From: Sunxiuqinia sp965230765 | Lineage (GTDB): Bacteria; Bacteroidota; Bacteroidia; Bacteroidales; Prolixibacteraceae | Assembly: GCA_965230765.1 (NCBI GenBank) | Contig: CBDDLR010000002.1 | Span: forward strand, 744,001 to 808,000 | Direction: 5' to 3' | DNA length: 64,000 nt | In this document: positions 15,839-24,836 of the stretch, in pieces | How the letters are laid out: each line of letters starts with the position of its first letter | How positions within the stretch are numbered: the stretch's first letter is position 1 | Notes under the pieces: model-generated | Told to the model about the DNA's origin: nothing | Databases searched by the model: none | What the model saw: the letters and a program-made list of their open reading frames with translations, nothing else | Program-made: the position numbers and the translations under genes

Positions 15839-17845
15839 CTATTCAATCATCTTTAAAAAGTCATCTTCTGAAATCATTTGAATACCGAGTTTTTCAACTT
15901 TCTCCAACTTTGATGGCCCAACATTGCTGCCAGCCAGCATGAAAGACGTTTTTTTGGATATTGAACCTACATTTTTACCGCCATGCTTTTCGATAAGCTT
16001 TTTGAGTTCATCACGCGAATGTTTTTCAAAGGTACCGGAAATAATGATACTCAGCCCAGCAAGTTTATCGCTTCTACCTTCCAGGCTACTTTCATCCAGC
16101 TCGAACTGTAACCCATGTGAACGAAGCTTTTCAATAATTTCTTTGTTGGTTTCATCCTGAAAATATGCTTGTACACTTTCTGCAATTCGCCCCCCAATTT
16201 CATTAATGTCTGCCAACTCATCAACAGTGGCTTCTGCTAACTTATCAATACTAACTAATTTATTGGCCAGTATCTTGGCAACAGTTTCACCCACAAAACG
16301 AATACCCAGTGCATAAAGCACACGTTCGAAAGGAATTTGTTTGGAATCGTCCAGGCTTTTCAGAATACGCTGGGCTGACTTTTCACCCATCCTTTCAAGA
16401 GGAGTTAGCTGTTCCGCACTTAGTTCGTACAAATCAGCACTATCCTTAATCAGACCTTCATTGTAAAGCAATTCAATGGTTTCTTGTCCTAAACCATCAA
16501 TATCCATTGCTTTACGACTGATAAAATGCTCAAGCTTTCCTTTTATTTGAGGCGGACAACCACTCTCGTTCGGACAATAATGAGCCGCTTCACCTTCATG
16601 TCTCACCAGTACTGTTCCACACTCAGGGCACTCGTGGATAAATTCAACCTTTGTAGACATGGGATGGCGTTCTTTGGTGTTCACGCCAACAATTTTTGGG
16701 ATAATCTCCCCCCCCTTTTCAACATATACTTCGTCGTTCAGGTGCAAGTCCAGGTTTTCAATGATATCGGCATTATGCAGCGAGGCCCTCTTAACAGTGG
16801 TTCCAGCCAGCAAAACCGGAGAGAGGTTGGCAACGGGCGTTACTGCTCCCGTACGCCCTACCTGATAGCTGACTGATTCGAGACTGGTACTTACACGCTC
16901 AGCCGAAAATTTATAGGCAATGGCCCAGCGTGGAGACTTGGCTGTTGAGCCCAGATTGTTTTGTAGTCGAAGTGAGTTTACTTTGATTACAATTCCATCG
17001 GTTGCTACAGGAAGGTCATTTCTCGCTTCATCCCAATGCTTAATGAATTCCAGCACTTCATCAATATTCGGACATTTTTTTGTGTGCTCGGAAATTTTAA
17101 AACCCCATTCTTTGGCGTGTTGAATATTTTCAAAATGCCCATCTTCAGGCAATCCTTCACCCAGTAAATAGTAGAAATAGCCATCCAACTTTCGTTTTGC
17201 AACTTCTGCCGAGTTTTGCATTTTTAAACTTCCTGAAGCAGTGTTCCTTGGATTAGCAAATGTAGGTTCCCCGGCCTCTTCGCGCTCTTTGTTTAGTTTG
17301 TCAAAAGCTTTAAATGGCAACAGGATTTCGCCTCGAATTTCAAACAAAGCCGGGTATCCTGCACCTGTCAAATTTAACGGCACGCTGCCAATGGTACGAA
17401 CATTTGAAGACACATCATCACCTTTTTCTCCATCACCTCGAGTAACAGCACGTAGCAGTTTTCCATTCTCATAAACCAGGCTAATGGAGGCGCCATCAAA
17501 TTTTAATTCGCATACATATTCAAAAGGTTCGGTTATGAGCTTTCTAACCCGGGTGTCAAATTCAACCAATTCTTCTTTTGAATAGCAATTGCTAAGCGAC
17601 AACATGGGGAATTGGTGTTTCACCTGAACAAATTCCTGATTGATATCGCTTCCCACACGCTGAGTAGGCGAGTTGAGATCAAAAAACTCCGGGTTTTCCA
17701 TCTCAAGCTTCTCCAACTCTTTCAGTTTCATGTCAAAATCATAATCGCTAATTACTGGTTGTGAAAGAACATAGTAACTGTGATTATGTTCGGCGAGTTC
17801 CTTGCGAAGAGCTTCTATCTGTTGTTGAATGCTTGCTTTGTCCAT
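15839..17845 (-). CDS. ligA: NAD-dependent DNA ligase
   Basis: A 668-residue LigA of normal length, sealing nicks in replication and repair with NAD+. Domain Ia has HNHSYYVLSQPVISDYDFD (about 20-38). The adenylation site ELKFDGAS carries the nucleophilic Lys115. An OB fold follows, then a four-Cys zinc finger (CPECG near 405 and CPNESGCP near 421), helix-hairpin-helix repeats (about 440-580), and a C-terminal BRCT domain (about 590-668). It is convergent with the GNAT gene, zero bases apart, and 89 bases downstream of the symporter gene on the same strand. Confidence 0.98.
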   Translation of the reverse strand: MDKASIQQQIEALRKELAEHNHSYYVLSQPVISDYDFDMKLKELEKLEMENPEFFDLNSPTQRVGSDINQEFVQVKHQFPMLSLSNCYSKEELVEFDTRVRKLITEPFEYVCELKFDGASISLVYENGKLLRAVTRGDGEKGDDVSSNVRTIGSVPLNLTGAGYPALFEIRGEILLPFKAFDKLNKEREEAGEPTFANPRNTASGSLKMQNSAEVAKRKLDGYFYYLLGEGLPEDGHFENIQHAKEWGFKISEHTKKCPNIDEVLEFIKHWDEARNDLPVATDGIVIKVNSLRLQNNLGSTAKSPRWAIAYKFSAERVSTSLESVSYQVGRTGAVTPVANLSPVLLAGTTVKRASLHNADIIENLDLHLNDEVYVEKGGEIIPKIVGVNTKERHPMSTKVEFIHECPECGTVLVRHEGEAAHYCPNESGCPPQIKGKLEHFISRKAMDIDGLGQETIELLYNEGLIKDSADLYELSAEQLTPLERMGEKSAQRILKSLDDSKQIPFERVLYALGIRFVGETVAKILANKLVSIDKLAEATVDELADINEIGGRIAESVQAYFQDETNKEIIEKLRSHGLQFELDESSLEGRSDKLAGLSIIISGTFEKHSRDELKKLIEKHGGKNVGSISKKTSFMLAGSNVGPSKLEKVEKLGIQMISEDDFLKMIE

Positions 17846-17934
17846 AAAATGAATTTAGCTCAAAAATACAAAAACTGAAGTGCGGTTACTCCTCATTCCT
17901 ACAAAGGATATTAACAATTTGGTTTTAAAATTGA

Positions 17935-19377
17935 TTAGTTCTTTTTCTCCGGCCAAACGAGGGAACAGATGACAGCCAATGAGAATGCAAGGAGGTAACT
18001 TGCCAGGCGTTCGGACACCCCTGTAACATCAACCAAAAAGGTTTTCCAAACCACTGAGCTTACTGTTCCGGTTATTAAACTGGCATAAACACCTGCACGT
18101 GACAATCGTTTCCAGAAGAGTAACAGCACCATTGCCGGGCCAAAAGAGGCCCCAATTCCAGACCAGGCGTAAGAAACCAGTCCATAAACAGTGTCTTCCA
18201 TGGAAATAGCTAAAACAAAGGCAACTGCACCAACTGCCAGTGTGAGTAATTTGTTGAACCGAAGCATCTTGCGTTCTTCAATTTTCTTCTTGGTAACGTT
18301 GGCATACAGATCTTCACTGACTGCTGAAGACGCAACCATAAGTTGGGAGGAGGCTGTTGACATCATTGCAGATACTGCACCTGACAAAAGAATCCCGGCT
18401 AAAATGGGATTAAGCAAGGTAACAACCATCACGGGCATGATTTTTTCTGCATCGTTTGCCAGTTTCGCAGAAACTTCACCCATTACGCCAGCCTGAACCA
18501 GTTTGTACCCAATTAGCCCGATTAAAAAAGCCCCACCGTACGCCAATATCGTCCAGGCAACAGCGAGTGCCTTTGCTTGTTGGGTCTCTTTTGGGTTGCG
18601 CATGGCCATCATGCGGGTAAGTAATTGGGGCTGTCCGGTATAACCAAAAGCCCAGCTTAATCCATTCACAATAAATAAAAAGCCAGCAGCTCTGCTCACC
18701 TCTCTGATTCCATCTCCTCCCGCAAGCGATGATGAATTAATGGCTTGTGCTAATTCAACAGAATGACTGGAGGCCACAAAAAAAGCAATAATTGGAAGTA
18801 CAACACAGGTGAAGACCATCAGAATAGCCTGAAATGCATCGGTTGCAACAACCGTAATAAACCCTCCAAGCATTGTATAAGCAGTCACCAGCAGTGAGCC
18901 GATGAGCATTCCCCAGATGGGGTCAATGCCAAAAATATCATTGAAAATTTTTCCTGCCCCATTAAACTGGGCGGCAATGTAAAGCACAAAAAAGAAAATG
19001 ATAATCACAGCACTCAGTGTCCCTAAGTTCTTTTCAGTTCCCTTAAAACGGTTCCAAAATAATCCAGCTACTGTTAGCGCATCCGTATTGCTAGTCAGTT
19101 TCTGCAGCGGTTTCGACATAAAAAACCATAAAAAGAGAATCCCTGTAACACAGCCAATAGCTACCCAGATAGCACTGATCCCCTCGGCATAGGCATGCCC
19201 AGTCAATCCAAGCAGCAGCCAGGCACTTTCACCTGTTGCACGTTCAGAAAGCGCCAGCGAAAAGCCAGATATTTTTTTGCCGCCCAAAACAAAATCACGG
19301 TTAGTTTTAGACCTTCGGGATGAGTAATAAACAATACCAAGAAGAATAACCAGGTAGAAAATAAAGACTGAAATCAT
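17935..19377 (-). CDS. putP: Sodium:solute symporter (SSF family), proline-permease-like
   Basis: A 480-residue SSF family protein with about 13 predicted membrane helices. The N-terminal Na+-binding region shows NRDFVLGGKKISGFSLALSERATGESAWLLLGLTGHAYAEG, close to the PutP pattern with its Ser/Thr-rich TM2. FGYTGQPQLLTRMMAMRNPKE (about 240-260) matches the conserved PutP loop. Sodium/proline symport is the likeliest activity; other amino or organic acids are possible since PutP calls are often broad. No proline catabolic gene is adjacent. It is divergent from ridA with a 75-bp gap. Confidence 0.87.
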   Translation of the reverse strand: MISVFIFYLVILLGIVYYSSRRSKTNRDFVLGGKKISGFSLALSERATGESAWLLLGLTGHAYAEGISAIWVAIGCVTGILFLWFFMSKPLQKLTSNTDALTVAGLFWNRFKGTEKNLGTLSAVIIIFFFVLYIAAQFNGAGKIFNDIFGIDPIWGMLIGSLLVTAYTMLGGFITVVATDAFQAILMVFTCVVLPIIAFFVASSHSVELAQAINSSSLAGGDGIREVSRAAGFLFIVNGLSWAFGYTGQPQLLTRMMAMRNPKETQQAKALAVAWTILAYGGAFLIGLIGYKLVQAGVMGEVSAKLANDAEKIMPVMVVTLLNPILAGILLSGAVSAMMSTASSQLMVASSAVSEDLYANVTKKKIEERKMLRFNKLLTLAVGAVAFVLAISMEDTVYGLVSYAWSGIGASFGPAMVLLLFWKRLSRAGVYASLITGTVSSVVWKTFLVDVTGVSERLASYLLAFSLAVICSLVWPEKKN

Positions 19378-19452
19378 GATTCATTTAATGTTTTTCGATC
19401 ATGAAAATTAGTTTCTTTACGATCTAATTACAAATTTTTAATCTTCATATTC

Positions 19453-19830
19453 ATGAAACGAGTTATTCACACTGACAAAGCACCTGCAGCCATTGGGCCT
19501 TACAGCCAGGCTGTTGAAGTAAACGGTACATTATACATTTCCGGTCAGGTTCCTGTTGATCCTGCAATTGGTAAAGTTGTAGAAGGAGGAATTACTGAAC
19601 AAACCGAACAGGTAATGAAAAATATTGAAGCTATTCTTACCGAAGCTGGATATACTTTTGCTGATGTTATTAAATCGACATGTTTGTTGAGTGATATGGC
19701 AAACTTTAAAGCCATGAATGAAGTATATGGGGCTTGCTATAAAGAAAACCCTCCTGCACGTGCAGCATTTGCTGTAAGGGAACTACCATTGGGCGTTTTG
19801 GTTGAAATTGAAACAATCGCGGTTAATTAA
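19453..19830 (+). CDS. ridA: RidA-family enamine/imine deaminase
   Basis: A 125-residue RidA protein of standard length. It hydrolyses reactive enamine/imine intermediates such as 2-aminoacrylate released by PLP enzymes. The family signature is present: APAAIGPYSQAVEVNGTLY (residues about 10-28), the hydrophobic core VIKSTCLLSDMANF, and ARAAFAVRELPLGVLVEIE with the substrate-binding Arg (about R105) and Glu (about E120). It stands alone, with a hairpin terminator 20 bases after the stop. Confidence 0.96.
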   Translation: MKRVIHTDKAPAAIGPYSQAVEVNGTLYISGQVPVDPAIGKVVEGGITEQTEQVMKNIEAILTEAGYTFADVIKSTCLLSDMANFKAMNEVYGACYKENPPARAAFAVRELPLGVLVEIETIAVN

Positions 19831-19850
19831 AATATACTGCTTTAGTAAAG

Positions 19851-19894
19851 GGCATTCACCAGCTATTTTATAAAGTTGGTTGAATGCCTTTTTT
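19851..19894 (+). terminator. Terminator after ridA
   Basis: GGCATTCACC (19851-19860) pairs with GGTTGAATGCC (19878-19888) with one bulged base, followed by TTTTTT. Confidence 0.7.
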
Positions 19895-19970
19895 GTTTTG
19901 TTGAATAATTATTAATCGTATCGGCTGATTTGCTAAATTTAAAGTTGGTAACTAATAAATTATACGGGTC

Positions 19971-20456
19971 ATGAAAGCAAAATTAGCCATACTGGTTGTG
20001 ATCTTTTTATGTATCGCATCAATTGGCAAAACCTCCGAACACGGCGTAATTAGGGGTGATTCCATGACTACACTGGGAGAGTTCTCCATTACGCCAGCAT
20101 TATTCCCTCTTGAAATTTCCGGAACTACCTTCGAAACACACCTTCTTAAATATGAGAATGCAAAACGCCCAATCAGGATTGGCGTTGAAACAAAAAAGAA
20201 ATGTGTCAATTTTATTGTGAAAGGGCCAAACTTCGAAATAGAATACATCTGCGACAAGGGAGTATTTGGTGCTAAACCAATAAGTGAACTTTATCAGGAA
20301 ATAAAAGAAAATGTGAACATGGTTGTTGTGGACAAACATCAACTGGACTGCCAAAAAGTTATTTCCATGACTGAAAAATCAAATGAAGAACTGTTGAGTC
20401 TGATTGCATGTTATCTTCCGATGCTAATTCGGGAACAGTACCGCATGCAAATCTAA
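19971..20456 (+). CDS. Orphan exported protein, function unknown
   Basis: A 161-residue protein I do not recognise. A signal peptide or N-terminal anchor covers about 4-21 (AKLAILVVIFLCIASIG). The rest is mixed alpha/beta with three widely spaced Cys residues (C78, C93, C126) that could form disulfides, plus C142 near the C-terminus in LLSLIACYLPMLIREQYRMQI. There is no lipobox. It lies between the ridA terminator and the histidine kinase array, with its own 76-bp upstream region, and is not clearly part of either operon. It could be an expressed but lineage-restricted gene. Confidence 0.6.
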   Translation: MKAKLAILVVIFLCIASIGKTSEHGVIRGDSMTTLGEFSITPALFPLEISGTTFETHLLKYENAKRPIRIGVETKKKCVNFIVKGPNFEIEYICDKGVFGAKPISELYQEIKENVNMVVVDKHQLDCQKVISMTEKSNEELLSLIACYLPMLIREQYRMQI

Positions 20457-20486
20457 TTATTCGTTGTTATTTAGCTTAACGGCTTG

Positions 20487-20530
20487 TTTTTGTCAGCGAA
20501 CGACTGCTTTTCGTCAACGAAGGGCGGTCG
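20487..20530 (+). promoter_or_regulatory. Two direct repeats 21 bp apart, candidate LytTR operator
   Basis: TTTTTGTCAGCGAACGACTG (20487-20506) and TTTTCGTCAACGAAGGGCGG (20508-20527) share TTTTyGTCArCGAA; the GTCA cores at 20492 and 20513 are 21 bp apart, two helical turns. LytTR regulators in general bind paired direct repeats with this phasing. The site lies 115-155 bases before the kinase array whose last gene encodes a LytTR protein, so autoregulation is likely but inferred. Confidence 0.55.
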
Positions 20531-20641
20531 TATTTATTTTTGCGTATGTCGTAGGTTGGCGTGTGTTTTTTACAGTGAATGACCAATGCTTAAAACAAAA
20601 TGAATAACTTTATAATTCTTTGATGATGATTGGTTTAGGTA

Positions 20642-21682
20642 ATGGCACACGAAAAATCTTTTTTACCCATATTTAATAATCGTATTTTTCAGCATTGCAT
20701 GTTCTGGATAGGATATGTTTTAGTCTTTGGTTTATTGTATGGCAAGTATGGTGATGATTACTTCTTCTATTTTAAAGAATCGCTACTTATGTTGCCATTT
20801 ATCATGGTGGCAGCATACATTATAAACTACGGTTTATTGCCTCGATACCTGAAAACAAGAAAATACCTGCTAAGCTGCCTAGGGGCTTTTCTTACACTCA
20901 TTATTATCGTTTTAACTCAACGTATTATTTTGCGTGTTGCCAATGGTTTGCCCATTCAGTCAGAAAAGCTGTTTGACCTTGCTTTTCTGTACATGTTTTT
21001 AGAAACCAGTTTTGTGGTAGGTGTTGCTTTTGTCATCAAGTTGATGAAATATTCCATTCATCAGCAACAGCAAAACTATGAGATAGAAAAAAGAAATTTG
21101 CAAGCAGAATTGAAACTACTGAAAGCACAGATTCAGCCGCACTTCCTATTTAATACAATGAATAATCTGTATGCGCTTTCGCTGGATCAGTCTGTAAAAA
21201 CATCAGAGGGAATTGCAAAAATATCTGAATTGCTCAGCATAATCCTTTACGAGTGTAACGAGCCATTCATAAAGTTGGAAAAAGAAGTTAAGCTATTGAG
21301 AAATTATATAGATTTAGAGAAGCTGCGGTACGGCAAACGACTGAAAATTGATTTTGATGTTGAAGGTGAGCTGAAGGATAAGGCAGTTATTCCCATGCTA
21401 TTTATTACGTTTCTGGAAAACTGTTTTAAGCATGGTAGTTCTGGTGATCCTGATTGTCCATGGATTAAAGTTAAGATTACCGCAAAATCAAATAAAATAA
21501 TTTTCATGGCAGAAAACAGTGTTCAGAAAACCGGACACAAGAAAAAGAATAAAAGAGGGAAGGGAATTGGACTGGAAAATGTGAAGCGAAGGTTGAATCT
21601 TTTATATAAAGATTTGCATCAGTTGACAATAAAAGAGTCTGGTGACCGATTTTTAGTTGAGTTAATCTTGCAGAATAAATAA
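20642..21682 (+). CDS. LytS/YehU-type membrane sensor histidine kinase (array member 1)
   Basis: A 346-residue kinase with four predicted membrane helices in about 20-135 and no recognisable extracellular sensor domain. A coiled-coil linker at about 138-160 leads to the His_kinase (PF06580) domain. The H box is KAQIQPHFLFN with phosphoacceptor His167. The N box is LENCFKHGS (about 258-266) and the G box GKGIGLENVKRRL (near 313-325). It therefore looks catalytically intact. It is the first gene of a run in which every junction overlaps or is adjacent: its stop TAA is directly followed by the ATG of the next kinase. Confidence 0.92.
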   Translation: MAHEKSFLPIFNNRIFQHCMFWIGYVLVFGLLYGKYGDDYFFYFKESLLMLPFIMVAAYIINYGLLPRYLKTRKYLLSCLGAFLTLIIIVLTQRIILRVANGLPIQSEKLFDLAFLYMFLETSFVVGVAFVIKLMKYSIHQQQQNYEIEKRNLQAELKLLKAQIQPHFLFNTMNNLYALSLDQSVKTSEGIAKISELLSIILYECNEPFIKLEKEVKLLRNYIDLEKLRYGKRLKIDFDVEGELKDKAVIPMLFITFLENCFKHGSSGDPDCPWIKVKITAKSNKIIFMAENSVQKTGHKKKNKRGKGIGLENVKRRLNLLYKDLHQLTIKESGDRFLVELILQNK

Positions 21683-22741
21683 ATGGGGAAGTTCTTTTTT
21701 GATAACCGGTTTATTTACCGGGTGTCAAGGCATTCATTGTTTTTTATTATAACCATGTTGCTGTTTACGGTGGTTGTATTTTTGCGCTCGGGGAAAAATG
21801 ATTTCCTGAACGCTTTTCTTGTGACCTTTTTGAATGCCTTTTTCTTCTTTGCCTATGGTTATATTAGCATCTTTGTTTTGGTTCCTAATTTGCTCTTTAA
21901 ACGCTATTTTTTTCTCTTTGTAGTTGCATTTATTTCGGTAGGTTTTGTTCTTTCTGCTTTGAAATTTTCATTCTCCGGCTTTATTTATGCTTCTTCAATT
22001 ACACCAGGTTCGGTAGATGAGATGCCAGGACTTAGCTGGCAATCGCTGGTTATTAATACAAAGGACATGTCCTTTATTGTGGCAATTTTTGCTGTAGCAA
22101 AATATTCAAAAGACTGGCTTTATGCTGAAAGGCAAAGAAAGATTATCGAATCAAAAAATGCAGAAGCACGATTGAAAGTATTGCAATCTCAATTTGATCC
22201 ACATTTTCTTTTTAATACGTTGAACAATCTTTATGCCCTCTCACTTAAAGAAAGCGTTCAAACAGTTGATATTATTCAAAAACTAAAAAAGATACTCCGC
22301 TATCTTTTGGTGGATATACAGGTGCAAACTATTGAGCTTAAAGAAGAAATTAAATTGATACAAAATTACTTGAGTGTTGAGCAAATACGCTATGGAAAAC
22401 GTTTGAAGATTGATTTTCAAATTGATGCAGAGGATTGTAGGTCGAGGATTGCACCGATGCTATTTTTTCCAATTGTTGAAAATTGTTTTAAACACGGTAG
22501 TGCCATTGATGCAGGGAACCCCTGGATTAACTTAAGGTTGACGTGTAGCAAAAACACGCTTCATTTTTCAGCCCGAAACAGTAAACCATCCTTGCACACA
22601 ACTTTGAGTAAAAGCACTATGCAGGAAGGGCTGCAAAATTTACAAAAACGCCTGGAGTTAATTTATCCCGGCAAGTATTTTTTTCAGTTTGAAAATAGAA
22701 ATAACGAATTTTTAGTGGATCTGGATATTAAACTGAGATGA
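21683..22741 (+). CDS. LytS-type membrane sensor histidine kinase (array member 2)
   Basis: A 352-residue paralogue of its neighbours. About four membrane helices cover 17-140; the H box is SQFDPHFLFNTLNN with His174; the N box is VENCFKHGSA (near 268). The G box is weakened: where member 1 has GIGLEN, this protein reads EGLQNLQKRL, keeping one Gly. It is probably still a kinase domain, but ATP binding may be altered. It begins immediately after member 1 and overlaps member 3 by ATGA, so translation is probably coupled. Confidence 0.9.
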   Translation: MGKFFFDNRFIYRVSRHSLFFIITMLLFTVVVFLRSGKNDFLNAFLVTFLNAFFFFAYGYISIFVLVPNLLFKRYFFLFVVAFISVGFVLSALKFSFSGFIYASSITPGSVDEMPGLSWQSLVINTKDMSFIVAIFAVAKYSKDWLYAERQRKIIESKNAEARLKVLQSQFDPHFLFNTLNNLYALSLKESVQTVDIIQKLKKILRYLLVDIQVQTIELKEEIKLIQNYLSVEQIRYGKRLKIDFQIDAEDCRSRIAPMLFFPIVENCFKHGSAIDAGNPWINLRLTCSKNTLHFSARNSKPSLHTTLSKSTMQEGLQNLQKRLELIYPGKYFFQFENRNNEFLVDLDIKLR

Positions 22742-23778
22742 ACCAAGTATTTGAAGATATTAGTTTGTCCAGAAGGAGCCAACATCTGGTCTTTTGGTTG
22801 TCCTGGACACTCTCGTTTACTTTTATCAAGAGTATCGGCTATCCAATGCCTGTGTATTTCGACTGGTTGATCTACTATATTCTTACCTTGCCGGTTTTTA
22901 TTGCCCATACTTATATTGTTTCCTATTGGCTTGTCCCAAAGTTTTTTATCACAAAGCGATATGGTGTGTTTTCGCTCATCTTTTTTTCATTACTGTACGC
23001 ATTTTCTGTGATCGAGCTTTTGCTTTCCAATGAGTTGATATTTGGTTTTTTAAGCGAAAGGATTCCTGTGGAAACTGATTATCTCGATACAAAAAATGTC
23101 ATTATTAGCGGAATCGGCAATCACTACATTATTGTTTTGTTCCTGGCGGTTAAAGTACTTAAAAATTGGTACCGCACGGAAAACAATAGAAGCGAGCTTC
23201 AACTGCAAACAATTGAGTCGGAAATACAGTTGCTAAAACATCAATTGCAGCCACGTTTTCTGTTGAATGTAATGGGGATTCTTGAAAATATGGCTATTGA
23301 AAAGTCAAAAAAAACACCAGATATGATCATCCGGATATCAAACCTGCTAAACAATGTGATGGTCGATAATTCGAATGATATAATCAGTCTTCGTAAAGAG
23401 GTAAACCTGATTGAAAGCTATGTAGAGATTCAAAAAATGGTAAAAGGAAGCGGACTCTCTACACAGGTCATTTTATCTGGCGATTCTGATTCACGCAAAA
23501 TTCCTGTTCTTAGTTTTTTCCCGTTTGTGGAGAAATTTCTGGAATTGTTGGTGTTTAGCAATGAGGAGTCCGAATTTCGGGTATTTGTTAAGTCTGAAAA
23601 CAGCTATTTGCTTTTTATAACGTCATTCCACTATTACAAAGATCCCTATTTTAAAATAGAAGATGATTTGAATCGATTGATTCAGCGTTTGTCATTCTAC
23701 TATGGTAACAATTTTCGCACTGATTTTACTTATGAAGATGAATATGTTGAGTTAACCATTGAAATTCTTAAGTCATGA
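22738..23778 (+). CDS. LytS-type pseudokinase (array member 3, degenerate histidine kinase)
   Basis: A 346-residue protein with the same layout as the flanking kinases: four membrane helices (about 18-140), a coiled-coil linker, and a His_kinase-like domain. The H box reads KHQLQPRFLLN, with Arg173 where the phosphoacceptor His should be. The N box that reads ENCFKHG in the neighbours reads EKFLELL (265-271), and no G box is visible. It therefore cannot autophosphorylate by the family mechanism, nor probably bind ATP. The frame is intact over its full length and overlaps both neighbours by 4 bp, so it is maintained and not a decaying pseudogene. A role as dimer partner or sensor subunit of the intact kinases is likely. 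Confidence 0.85.
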   Translation: MNQVFEDISLSRRSQHLVFWLSWTLSFTFIKSIGYPMPVYFDWLIYYILTLPVFIAHTYIVSYWLVPKFFITKRYGVFSLIFFSLLYAFSVIELLLSNELIFGFLSERIPVETDYLDTKNVIISGIGNHYIIVLFLAVKVLKNWYRTENNRSELQLQTIESEIQLLKHQLQPRFLLNVMGILENMAIEKSKKTPDMIIRISNLLNNVMVDNSNDIISLRKEVNLIESYVEIQKMVKGSGLSTQVILSGDSDSRKIPVLSFFPFVEKFLELLVFSNEESEFRVFVKSENSYLLFITSFHYYKDPYFKIEDDLNRLIQRLSFYYGNNFRTDFTYEDEYVELTIEILKS

Positions 23779-24836
23779 TCAAATATCAAAATCTTAACAA
23801 CCTCAATCTAAAAGTATTCCTTCATATTCTATTCTGGGGAGTTTTTGTTGTGGCAGGATCATTTATTTCCGGCTATGAAGAAAACTTTCCATACCGGTTT
23901 TACCTGATTAATTTTTTAATCAATACTCCTGTTTATGTCTTGTTCACCTACTTTACTGTTTACGTATTAATTTATCGGTACCTTCTGAAAAAAAGATACC
24001 TCGTTTTATTTCTGATATTCCCTCTCTCACTTGCTGTTTTTTCGATCTTGAAAATTGTAGTGAACAAGTTCGTTTTTTATAAATTTTTTATTCCATCGTT
24101 TTTGCACCCGGAACAGTGGATAAGCAATGACTTGTTGTTCATTAATGCTGTTTGGTTACTAGTTCCAACTGTCGTCTTTATTGCCATAAAGTTTTATAAA
24201 GATTGGGTAAACAGCATTGCTGAAAAAAGTGAGATCGAAAAACGTAAGCTTGAATCAGAGTTGCAACTATTAAAAGCACAGCTAAATCCTCATTTTCTAT
24301 TTAATACGCTCAATAATCTTTACGTTTTGGCATTGCAGAAAAGTGAAAAAACGCCGGAAATAATTGCGAAAATCAGTGATTTATTTCATTACATATTGTA
24401 CGAGTGCAATGCATTTAAAGTGCCCATAGAAAAAGAGCTTAAGCTAATTGAGAACTACATTGAACTGGAGCAAATACGTTACAACGACCGATTAAACCTG
24501 CAGCTTAAAAAAGAAGTAGAAAACGAAAACTATCTAATTATGCCCATGATGCTGTTTACATTTGTTGAAAACTGCTTTAAACACGGGAGTAGCAAAGATC
24601 CTGACAAGTCATGGATTAATCTAAAAATAAATCAAAAAGGGAACAGTTTAAGCTTTATCGCTGAAAATAGCCTTCCGCTAAATGGGCAAAGCAAGAAATC
24701 CAACAAACAGGGGGTGGGATTGGCTAACATTAATAAAAGATTGGATTTAATGTATGCAGGTAATTATAAACTCAATATAAAAAATAACAAGTCAAGTTAT
24801 TCCGTTCAACTCGAAATCATTAATGTGAATGAATAG
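23775..24836 (+). CDS. LytS-type membrane sensor histidine kinase (array member 4)
   Basis: A 353-residue kinase. Four membrane helices cover about 13-140; the linker KSEIEKRKLESELQLLKAQ leads to the H box LNPHFLFNTLNN with His173; N box VENCFKHGSS (near 264); G box QGVGLANINKRLDL (near 312-325). All catalytic boxes are intact. Together with member 1 it can supply phosphoryl groups to the LytTR regulator encoded two genes downstream. It overlaps member 3 by ATGA and the following lipoprotein gene by 8 bp. Confidence 0.92.
   Translation: MIKYQNLNNLNLKVFLHILFWGVFVVAGSFISGYEENFPYRFYLINFLINTPVYVLFTYFTVYVLIYRYLLKKRYLVLFLIFPLSLAVFSILKIVVNKFVFYKFFIPSFLHPEQWISNDLLFINAVWLLVPTVVFIAIKFYKDWVNSIAEKSEIEKRKLESELQLLKAQLNPHFLFNTLNNLYVLALQKSEKTPEIIAKISDLFHYILYECNAFKVPIEKELKLIENYIELEQIRYNDRLNLQLKKEVENENYLIMPMMLFTFVENCFKHGSSKDPDKSWINLKINQKGNSLSFIAENSLPLNGQSKKSNKQGVGLANINKRLDLMYAGNYKLNIKNNKSSYSVQLEIINVNE

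Noticed and set aside
20561..20590. Sigma54-type -24/-12 promoter before the first kinase gene
   Set aside because: TTGGCG is present but there is no GC at the -12 position.
21683..22741. Second kinase as another pseudokinase
   Set aside because: Its G box is weakened, but the H box and N box are intact, so it is kept as a kinase.
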